A stretch of 64,000 nt of DNA. Origin: Globodera rostochiensis. Its lineage: Eukaryota; Nematoda; Chromadorea; Rhabditida; Heteroderidae. This document shows, in pieces, positions 52,327 to 61,534 of this stretch. Under the pieces are notes generated by a model. That model saw only the letters and a program-made list of their open reading frames with translations. It searched no databases and was not told where the DNA came from. The DNA lies in contig JAEVLN010000006.1 in assembly GCA_018350325.1 (NCBI GenBank), forward strand, positions 434,001 to 498,000. The letters are read 5' to 3'. The position numbers and the translations under genes were made by a program. The first letter of the stretch is position 1. Each line of letters begins with the position of its first letter.

Positions 52327-53970
52327 ATGGATCTCGCCCAGCTTGAGCTCTATCTCAGGGACTATTATTTAAATTGCTACCCCTACGACCTTATCTTGAA
52401 ATGGCTTTCATACTCGAATAGTGAGTATCTCTTTCCTTTGCAGTGCATCTAAATAACTAAATAAACATTCAGAAAGTAATGACTATTTGTCGAAAAGAGA
52501 ATTCGCGTTTATTCTTAGAGATGATTTTCACGTTCGATTTCTCTCTTTTTTCGATGCTAAAGAATTTCAAGAAAAGTTACACCAAAGTCTCCCATATAAA
52601 ATTGACATTGGTGCCGTGTACAACCGCCCGGTACGTTCGTTTGCACGGCATGAATTGTATAATTATTCACAATTTAAGCCTCGTGATCGTAAAAAGGTTG
52701 GCGACTTTGTCCCGCAAGAGAGGGAACTTGTTTTCGACATCGATTTGACTGACTACGACTCGATACGAAATTGCTGCAAGTATGTTTGATTTAATGTCGT
52801 TATGAAGTTCATTTAATGTCAGGGACAAAAGCGTGTGCAAAAAATGCTGGCGTTGGATCACAATAGCAGTTGATGTATTGGAGAACCTTTTACGAAGTAG
52901 GCAAACTCCAATATAAAATGAAAACCCAATTGAACATTACATAAAAACATCTTTCTTCCTAAACGTTTGCATTTAAGCTCACTTTGGCTTCAAAAACTTG
53001 TTGTGGGTATTTTCTGGAAGGCGTGGCGTACATTGTTGGGTGGCGGACAAAAAGGCTCGCTCATTGAGCAATCGAGCGCGTGAAGCGGTTGCAAAATACC
53101 TAACATTTGTACAACGATTTTTTGGCAGTAAAAATGGTACTCATTTAGAACAAAGAAGGTACAGCGATCAGCAGGCACAGAGTGCACCCTTTTGTGAAGG
53201 ACTCTTATAGGAAGATAATGGACTCGGGCGATTTTGATCATTTGGTCGTGGAGCAAGGCTGGTTGGACTCGCCCGAAAAATGGAACTCAATTCTGAATCT
53301 TTGTGGTGACGAAAAATTGACTGAACTTCTGGAAAGGGAATTTACGAGGTATTATAGTACGAAGTAATGCCATGTTTAAATCTTTTTTTCAAGACTTAAA
53401 ACACCCGAGTTGCGTTGGAAATCTCTCAAACTGAGATTCGATGAACTCGAGCGTCGCAAGGCTAAGGAATCAAAGCTCCCACCGGTAAATTACAGTTAAA
53501 TCGACAACCTATAATTTATTTTAAGGTGGCTTCTGATGAGAACGCAAAACGTTTTTTTCTTTTATTCGTCATGGAATTTGCGTATCCCCGACTCGATTCA
53601 AAAGTTACCGCGGGGTTTGCGCTTAAAATGCGACCAAAGAATTTGAATTAGTTGACATAACAGGCTAAACCATTTGTTGAAATCGCCCTTCGCCGTACAT
53701 CCGAAGAACGGAAATGTTGCCATTCCGCTATGTGCCAAAGATATTCGGAATTTCGATTTGGATAGTGTGCCGCGGATTGACAAACTCTCTGCTGAAATCG
53801 CATCATTGAAAGAGCTCAGCAAAGAAAATGAGGACCAAAGATCGATCGGTAGATTGGAATTGGGCACAAAAATGCGATCTATCATTTAAGTGTATCGTCA
53901 AACTTCGCTGACTCCTCACATCGCAGTTTTCGAACAATGGATCGAGCAAATATCTTCTTTGGAAACTTAG
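52327..53970 (+). CDS. PRIM1: DNA primase small (catalytic) subunit
   Basis: Synthesises RNA primers within the DNA polymerase alpha-primase complex. The start is at 52327 ([20 protein letters not shown]). Exon 2 from 52473 includes [18 protein letters not shown] and [12 protein letters not shown], then the metal-binding motif [12 protein letters not shown] (52730). The zinc-binding cysteines are in [16 protein letters not shown]. Next come the [16 protein letters not shown] motif (53020-53060) and [17 protein letters not shown] (53680). A final 44-nt intron restores [20 protein letters not shown], ending at 53970. The catalytic Asp pair and the SGRRGxHCWV motif are intact. The gene lies between the arms of the inverted duplication and 142 nt upstream of the NUP205 start. 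AATAAATAAA near 54003 could be a poly(A) signal. Confidence 0.94.
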
Positions 53971-54112
53971 TTTTGTTCTTCGTTTCTTTTACGTTTTGGT
54001 TAAATAAATAAAAAGTTACTTTCACAATACTTCCGTTCTGTTAATTTATCACATATACTATACTTACACTTAGCTGATCCATTATTTAAAGCACTGAAAG
54101 TATTTTAAAGGA

Positions 54113-56049
54113 ATGTCAGTTCAGAAGCCGCGCAGATTTACTTATTCGGAGAGGCTAAAAGCCACTTTTAATGCTGTCCATGACCCAGAAACAAAGGTAA
54201 GTTATTGGCGTGCACTCCATTTTTGTAGTTTTTGAGGATATTGTGCCCATGATTAATTTTAGATCAAATTATATTTTAGTAAGTTGTTTGGTTTTTAGTT
54301 CCTCTGCGACAAATTGCTTGCTTTCTTCCGAGGCTGCTCAACGGACTCTTCGTACATCGTCGATTTCACTGACAAATCAATGGAAAAAGCCATTTGCAAT
54401 TTTTTGAAAAGCAACGAAGGATTGGTTCTGCAACTTTTGCGTTAGTTTTGGAAACAAAAATAATCGTACGGGACGCGTGATGTTTATTTGTATTGTAATT
54501 GGGGCTAGTAATTTTTTCCTGACTGTAACTTGGGCTTTTTCTTTAAATAAACAATTTAACTGATTTTTCAGATAAATATGTTGAATTCTCAGAAAGGGGC
54601 GAATTTGATTTGTTTGGCAGGGAGGACGCACTGAAGAACAAAAATCGTGTAAGGATTTTAATCGCGGGGAAGGCCGCCTTTTGTTTTGGGACAGGATTTT
54701 TAAATGTAAAAGCCCCATTTGGCTTCTCCACCGCCTTTATTTTAATTTAAGTAAAGCGCAAAAAAGTGTCCAAATTCGTGTAATATTTATCTTTTAGCGA
54801 AATTACTTAGTTAATTCGCTCGAAAACTGCCAGACAGATAATTTTTTTGCAGCGTGAAGCAATGGTGAAGACCATCGACCAACATTGTTACCAAGTTTTG
54901 TGTTTGGCAGCGTTGTTTTGTCCCGTCGAAGTTCAGAGAAGTTTTACGGACGCATTATTTTCTCACTTGTGGCGCCTCCAACCGGACAGGGCCTTTCGAC
55001 CCGTTGACCTTGCACTTTGGACTGCCCTTTTGCTTATGATCAATCCAGTGAAATTGAAGCAGCAATGTGAGTTCGCTCAATACGACTGCACCATGTTCTT
55101 CAGAGTTGAAATTTTATTAAACTATAAAAGGGTTGATTTTAGGGGGACTGATTTTCGTAATCCCCCTCCCCTAAATACGGGACTGGCTGCAAGTGTGGGA
55201 GGTAACCATGATGATTTACCATCCGTAACAACTTAAGGTGATGGTTCTGTCGAGGTGTTCAGCTACTTCAGGGAAATGATGCGGCGACTCCCAAAGGGAG
55301 ATGACCCAGAAAATTTTTGTTTGAAGGGGACAATTTCTTTTGCGTTTGGCGTGTCAATAAAATACGCAAGAAATTCACTCGGTTAGTTCAATTTCAAATT
55401 TTTTTTAGATCTTGGATTGTTTTTTAAGGTCTTGGCATTTCGCATGACCTTGATGAGACTGAGCTGGTTAATGACGGCATCAAAAACATGGCTTTCGAAT
55501 TTTTGCAGGCGTACATTGTCAAAGCGCCTTCATTTTTCGATTTTACTTTCACAATTGATGTGGTCGATTCACTTATCAAAAATTTTATTTGCTATTTCCG
55601 CGACAAGGTAAGAGAATGTTTTTAAAAAAGGCATAATGTTTTGCTTGAGCTTGTTGAACTATGCAATCTTTGCGAAGAGGAACTGTATTCACTGATCGAA
55701 GAAACTCAGCGCGATGGTACCAGATTGTCGTGGCAAAATCACCCGGCGAAAAGGGCACCGAACTTTGCGAATTTGAATTTTAAAACATTTCTCGAAGTGA
55801 TCGCTACACTATATGAGTGTGAGATACCGCAAATTGTCAAATATTCTCGTGAATTTACAGACCCAAACTGCGTAAGTTATTTTTTGAATTTTAATTATTT
55901 AAAGAAGATTTTAGGAGGGGCTGTACGACTTTGTGTTCAGAAATCGAGCAATTTCGGCTCCTACTTTAAAGATAGCCTATTTGTCGATGCTCACTTCATT
56001 ATGTAAAAGCGCGGAATCTGCCAACGCTTTCTTCAATTTTTTTAAATGA
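54113..56049 (+). CDS. NUP205-like nucleoporin, N-terminal part only (truncated)
   Basis: NUP205 (C. elegans npp-3) is an inner-ring scaffold of the nuclear pore, normally around 1,800-2,000 residues. Visible blocks are RFTYSERLKATFNAVHDPET (start 54113), FSERGEFDLFGREDALKNKN, CLAALFCPVEVQRSF, RPVDLALWTALLLM, GTISFAFGVSIKYARNSLGL, VVDSLIKNFICYFRDK and ISAPTLKIAYLSMLTSLCKS (human: PPTIYIPYLKMLQGLA). The frame stops at TGA 56047-56049, just after the residues equivalent to human CFSLLK. The right arm of the inverted duplication starts only 33 bases later. A one-base change in the T-run at 56036-56043 would open another frame, but that frame also runs into the arm. The rest of the gene is not in this window. 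Assignment is by alignment from memory. Confidence 0.75.
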
Positions 56050-56081
56050 CATGGACAAGGCCTTAAATATTGGATTAATCC

Positions 56082-56790
56082 TTGAACGTTTGAAATTATT
56101 TCTATATTAAAATTTTCGATTTTGCCCGTGTGCATAAACGTTGTTATTTGAGCTTTCACCTAAGACTCATTTGTTGTGACTTTATGTTCAAAAACATATT
56201 CGGTTTGTGTTCTGCATTGTATTTCTTTTAATCGCTTTAAAGTTTGCTGAAACAAAGCCAAATACAGCTGTAATGTGCTCCAAACCAAGCGCTCTGTTCA
56301 CCAATCGGCTCGTCAATTGCAATCGCTTTGTCTCGCGATCGCAAACCCAATTTCATCCGGTCAGCGGCAAGAAGCCTCCCACGCTCGATGAGTTCGACCC
56401 GTACGTTTGAATATTGGACATCCCCCTAAATCCGAGTCAACTTTTAGACTGAACCCTGGCGAGTGGCAATTGGGGGTTAGTTAGAACAATGCAGATTCAA
56501 AATTGAAAGCGAAAATTCCTTTCTAGTCCTTGATTGGTAAATTTAGTCTTTAAGGCGTTTGGCAAAATTTTGCCCCGTCTTCCGGAAGGAACTCGTTGCG
56601 GTAAATTGGTGATGGGCAAATATGGACTTTACAGCCCGAAGATTCGTGCCATTCAGGAAGATTGCTATGTGAGTCGCTTATTACCCGTTTAAATATATTC
56701 AAATCAAAACTATTCAGCCAAAGCACGAGGCAGGCGTGTCGACGGAAGTGATGACGCCGACACTTCGCCGAATGCGTGACTTCCTTCTGT
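56082..56790. repeat. Right arm of an inverted duplication
   Basis: The inverse of the left arm (51470..52060), beginning TTGAACGTTTGAAATTATTT at 56082. It contains the complete first three exons of the 155-aa protein gene and the start of its fourth. The left arm matches until GTAAATTGGTGA, lacks about 120 bp, and resumes at ACGGAAGTG near 56741. Confidence 0.9.
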
Positions 56791-56903
56791 TTTCTGTTGT
56801 TCTTTCAGTCTTCTTGTCGGCACACAATTTTGCGATGTTGATCTGGGGGACTAAGGAGAAGCCGCTTTGGCCTTATTCGTGGTTGTGGAAGAAGAGCGAA
56901 TAG
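56273..56903 (+). CDS. Small predicted mitochondrial membrane protein (155 aa)
   Basis: Four exons (56273..56404, 56448..56475, 56547..56668, 56718..56903) splice in frame to 155 residues. The N-terminus MCSKPSALFTNRLVNCNRF is rich in Arg, Asn and Ser and poor in acidic residues, like a mitochondrial presequence. Then come PTLDEFDPYTEPWRVAIGVF and LPEGTRCGKLVMGKYGLYSP, and a single hydrophobic segment FLLFSVVLSVFLSAHNFAML near the C-terminus, followed by KEKPLWPYSWLWKKSE. The layout (presequence, one membrane span, aromatic tail) resembles respiratory-chain accessory subunits, but I do not recognise the family. It lies wholly or mostly inside the right arm of the inverted duplication. The start was chosen as the first ATG before the presequence-like stretch. 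Confidence 0.65.
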
Positions 56904-57276
56904 CCGAGTATCAGTCTCTAGGCTTTTGATAGGATTTCCTGAAGCAAACCCTCGTATTGGTGATGTAAGTGTTATGGTTTGTTTAAGATTGTACTGATTA
57001 AAGACAATTACTTCGGTTGCCCCAAAAGACAATTAGCACATTTCTTAATTGTTAAAACTGCGATCCGGTCTTCTCAATTACATCATTAGTAACAACTTTG
57101 ATTCCCTTCTTGAGCAACTTCCGTTGGAAAATGACAATTAAAATGACGGGCGGTGAAGACACCCCCCCCCCATTGTTCCCTCCCTCTTATTTGCTCTTGT
57201 GTCCATTTCTGGGGGACAGGGCTTGGACTGGACTCAGAAAAGAGAGCGGGGAATTCGGAAATTGATACAAAAAAGG

Positions 57277-58700
57277 ATGACTAGCGAAAATCTCCTTCCT
57301 CTGATATCGGATAAAAAACGACAAAAATCCGTGCAGCGTTCCGTTCTCTGCCTTTTGCTTTACCTTTGGTTTAATCGATGTGCGGCACAAATAATTTACG
57401 ACAGTCCGCCCATTGGTGTTTCGGTGGGTTTTAATCACCCGGTCGAAATGGCATTTCACAATGGCACTTTCAGTTGACTCGGCCCGTGTTGCCTTGGCTC
57501 GCTCGTTACTTTGTTGGTGCTGGTGAGAGAGAGCTCATCTTTTTGGATGAGCCTCAGCGTGGTCCGTTAAGGCCGGCGGGTGGGGGAGGACCCGGAGGCG
57601 GTGGGGGAGGACCCGGAGGCGGTGTGGGAGGAAGCCCCGGAGGCGGTGTGGGAGGAAGCCTCGAAGCCGGTGTGAGAGGAAGCCCGGGAGGCGGTGTGGG
57701 AGGAAGCCTCGAAGCCGGTGTGGGAGGAAGTCTCGAAGGCGGTGTGGGAGGAAGCCTCGGGGGCGGTGTGGGAGGAAGCCTCGGGGTCGGTGTGGGAGGA
57801 AGTCTCGAAGGCGGTGTGGGAGGTGTGTTTGTTTGGTTGTTTTTAATCGTAGGACCAATTTGTTTAGGTCAACCACCGGCTGCAGTGCAAGGGCCCGCAA
57901 GGGGCGGCTTAGCAGCGGAAGCCCTTGCAACTCCTCGCTCTCAGTACATGGCTCCGGTGCCCGTGCCCGTACTGTCCGCTCCGGTTCTTCCACCAAAATA
58001 TTTTCTGCCACCACAAACTGCACCGCCTAGATTGCGTTTTGACATTGCAAGGATTGGCATCGCCGCCCCTGGTGATGATCTTTTTCTGCTTTTTGGATCC
58101 TCCGAGTGAATATTCCGATTAAACATAATCTCTGACACCGCAGGCGCCGTTTATCCGATTACTGGTCCAAGTTTCCCAGCCAACCCGCTTCCTCCGGTTT
58201 CCGAGTCGCCCTTGCCCCCTCCGACGTCTGTTCCATCTTTGCCCGTTCCGGCATTTGCCGACTTCGCTCTGCCCGATCCCTCTCCTCCCGTTCCAATCGC
58301 CACACCATTCTTTGCCCCCGCGCCGGCATCCTTTGCAGTACCGTATCAGCCAGTCAACTTGCCTCCTCCTCCTTATGAACAAGTGCCGACGAGTTGTATA
58401 ATTAATTATTCTGATCGCTTTTATTTTATGCAATTAATCCAAAAAGTGGTGACATTCTCATTATAACTAAACATCCAGCAGATCCGTGCTCCATCATCCG
58501 CCGCTTTACCGTTTCCTCCCCCACTGGCGACCCAATGGGCCATCCCCGTGCAGAATAATGTGCTCACCAACGGTTCTCTGAAGCCGAAAAGTCCAAAACT
58601 GTTCTTCCGCGATGTAATCCTCGGCGGTGCGATGCCTCCGCCGCCCCCCGTGAAAGGCCGTCCCGCAACAACAAGCAGAATGAACAAATTCAACGGATGA
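57277..58700 (+). CDS. Secreted or membrane-anchored Gly/Pro-rich protein
   Basis: Unrecognised family. Exon 57277..57423 encodes a short basic N-terminus and a hydrophobic signal (SVLCLLLYLWFNRCAAQ), then IIYDSPPIGVS. A 50-nt intron ends TTTCAG at 57473, followed by LTRPVLPWLARYFVG. A Gly-rich stretch from a 24-bp tandem repeat (57580-57825) follows; it may be coding or intronic, since donors flank it. After an intron ending TTTAG at 57868 come Ala/Pro-rich segments (PPAAVQGPARGG, VPVPVLSAPVLPPKYFLPPQ), then from about 58145 VYPITGPSFPANPLPP and LPPPPYEQV. A final exon ends KPKSPKLFFRDVILGG and stops at 58700. Composition suggests an extracellular or cuticle/eggshell protein; that is inference. 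Confidence 0.6.
57580..57825. repeat. 24-bp tandem repeat (GGTGTGGGAGGAAGCCTCGA)
   Basis: About ten copies of a 24-bp unit with alternating AGCCTCGAAGCC, AGCCTCGGGGGC and AGCCCGGGAGGC variants. Because 24 is a multiple of three, the frame is kept and reads VGGSLEAG / VGGSLGGG. This is unlike the frame-scrambling G-rich arrays elsewhere and suits a coding repeat. Confidence 0.85.
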
Positions 58701-59171
58701 ATGCCAACAATTTCTTTTATTTCTTTTACGGTCTGAACATCACCGAGTCGATAGTGTTCATTCACTCTCTGTAAAATCTTATCTTTTTGTTTTATCTCCC
58801 TCCGTCCATCGCATTTTGTTTCTTCCGATTATGGTTCATGAAGAATTCTCACCATTCATCAACTTCTTCTCAGATTGTCGCAAAGTGTAAAATTTAATAA
58901 ATCAACACAATTTTCATAAAATATTATTTTGCTTCCAAATTGACTAATTTCTTTTAATTCACTTCGCCTTTTCTCTTTTTTCTTGCTGTTAGGTCAGTGA
59001 CAGAGAGAGGAGGTCGTCTTGGTCTCGTCGGTGTTCAATTTGTGGCAGTTAATCATACAAAGTTCGTTGAATGAAATGAAACCAATTTTTGTTTAGGGAT
59101 TATTTGTCTGTCGGCCATTTTCTCGAAAGGCCTTCTTGATCCCGAGGACTGTGATTGGTTTTCGGGACAGA

Positions 59172-61342
59172 ATGGTCGGTCTTCAGGTTTTCTTGCTCGT
59201 CTGCATGTTCGGGTCAAGGTGAGTCCCCGCGTTCTTGTGCCGGTTGAGTCCCGACCGTCCGTTTAGCACTTGGCTGACCATCAACGCCATTTGGGTGGAG
59301 TTGTCGCTGTACACGGGCATACTGCCCGAGGGATGGTCTCTGCCCTCGTACTTAGCCGCCATTATTCAAGTAATTGACTGACCGGCTTAATTTGTAAGCT
59401 TCTTCCCTTTCCGTTTGGGTCGCCTGTGTTGGCCCTCTCCTGTACAGCGTGCTGCATAAATGTGCCCGCCTAAACATCAAAAAGCCGCCGCTGATCCTTT
59501 GTCTGCTGCTTTTCTCAACCATTTCCATGCTTCTCTTGGCCCTTTTCTGGGAGTCCACCTTTTTTGTGTTTGGCGCTCAACGCTCCGTGGCCATTATTCT
59601 GCTCACTTTTTTGATGGCGTTGGTGAGTGCCGATCGGTCAGGAAATGCCTAAGGGGCTGGCTTGATTGGTCAACAGTTAAATCGAGACATTTTTTTGCTT
59701 TTATCAGGTTTCGTCTACCTCAAACGTTCTGTTTCTGCCCTTTATGGCCGTCTTCCACCCCAATTACCTCACCGCTTATTTTGTCGGCATGAGTTTAAGC
59801 TCTTTGGTGCCAAGTGTGCTTAAACTCGTACAAGGTGCGGTTGTGCCATGTCTTTCTTTGCTGCCAAAAGATACTTTCCTTTAGGCGTTGGCAATTACGA
59901 ATGCTTACCAATTGTTAGCCCAAATGGGACTTCGACTGTCACTGCCGTTCAGACGGAGCCTTTGTTTCATGTTCGGCTGTACAATTTGACTATGTTCGTG
60001 TGGATGTGTGCCGCAACGCTTTCATTCGCCCTTTTATATTGGAAGGGGCGAAAAATGCCGTCGCCCGACGAGGGAGACGGAAACGGAACGGCACGGTGCC
60101 GACTTTCGGCTGAATCTTTAAGAAAAGCAGCCGAACTGAACGGGTTGGTCGGCGAGACTGCTGAGGATGAATGGAAGGAACAGAGTCCATTAAAAGTGTT
60201 AAACGTTTTTAATGTTGAGAAAGTCGAAAAGTATGCAAATGTTTAGCCAGTTGTAATTGTTGGGAAATGCTTCGACCAAACGTCCCCCAATTTGCCATCG
60301 CTTGCCGGGGAAAAGGACAAATTGCGCTTTTGGACGCTGATTGTGTGCCTTTCTCTGATTTGTGCCGAAATGAACACAATGTACTTGAAATGTACTTGAA
60401 TTTAGCTTAAATAGCAAAATGGCAGCAACGCCATGGACATGGAAACCAAAAAAAAACATTTATTTTAGCATTCCTTCGGTTCACAGTTACGCGACATTGG
60501 CCTACTCACTGGTAATGCGGGGGGGGGGGGTAAAAAACGAATTTATTTCTTTGCATTTAAATCGTTCATAACGCCCCGAACAGCTCACCTATCACTGGGC
60601 CCTGACCCTCTCCAATTTGTCCCATCCTTTGGCCAATTTCCTCCCGCTTTGGCTCAAACCGCACTCTCTCCCCGTTTTGCTGGGATTGACCGCAATTTGC
60701 ACAGGTAATTTCCTTTTTTGTTTTATAATAGAAAAGTGCCCCCAAACAATTAATTCATTGGCATAAATTTAATTCAAAGAATTTCCGAAAAGATTAAAGA
60801 AATTTTTTATTATTGCCTTTTATTAAATATTTTAGTTGGCACGGCGTTTATTTTCGTATTGGCCCTCCAAAGTCCAAATCCAATTTTTCGCGATTCTGCG
60901 CCCGAAATTGGTTCGGCCTTCGTGGTGAGTTGGCCTTTTGTTGTTAAAACATTCGAATTCCCTCCAATAACTTAACTTGATTGGAATATATTTTCTTTTT
61001 CAATTTTAAACCTTTTTTGCACATTTCTCTACTTTAATTCAAATGGAAAGAATGTTTAAAAACGTTTGGTTGGACGGCTTCAGATCGTTTTGTCCATCGT
61101 CACGGGTTTCCTCTGCTCTTATCTCCGTACTCACATCACCGGCCTTATCCGCGGAGAACATCCGGACAGCGAGTCGCGTTTGTTCTGGTGCGGCTTCTTT
61201 ATGCAAGTGAGCGGCGAATGGAATGGAATATTCGGAATGGCACAATTTTGTCCCTTAGGTCGGCTCCTTCCTTGGCGCATGTGTCATGTTCCCGCTTGTC
61301 AACGTGTTCAAGGTGTTCCAGAAGCGGGATCCGTGCACTTGA
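59172..61342 (+). CDS. rft-1: SLC52-type riboflavin transporter
   Basis: A multi-pass plasma-membrane transporter for vitamin B2. Exon 59172..59218 (MVGLQVFLLVCMFGS) joins 59267..59369 (STWLTINAIWVELSLYTGIL, PEGWSLPSYLAAIIQ), the family's highly conserved N-terminus. Later blocks are SVWVACVGPLLYSVLHKCA (59410), SSTSNVLFLPFMAVF and YLTAYFVGMSLSSLVPS (59705-59810), a variable extracellular loop with NGTS and NLT glycosylation motifs, and a cytoplasmic loop to about 60235. The C-terminal helices are YATLAYSLLTYHWALTLSNL, IVLSIVTGFLCSYLRTHITG and VGSFLGACVMFPLVNVF, with the stop at 61342. The junction after 59369 is odd: only 28-29 nt separate the two in-frame segments. The symbol is by family; rft-1 and rft-2 cannot be told apart here. 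Confidence 0.88.
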
Positions 61343-61534
61343 TTTACTCGGCCACATCTCTCCCACTTTTCGCTTTTCGCCTTTACCCCTCCACCCCCCT
61401 AATTATATTGTACCAAATGTAAATTTAAATGCATTTTTATACATATTTTTGAACAATATTTATGTGAAAACTTTTCAAATCGAATGATTTTTGGGAAGGG
61501 AATTTTTGCATCCCCCAAAAGTCGCCCTCACTCA

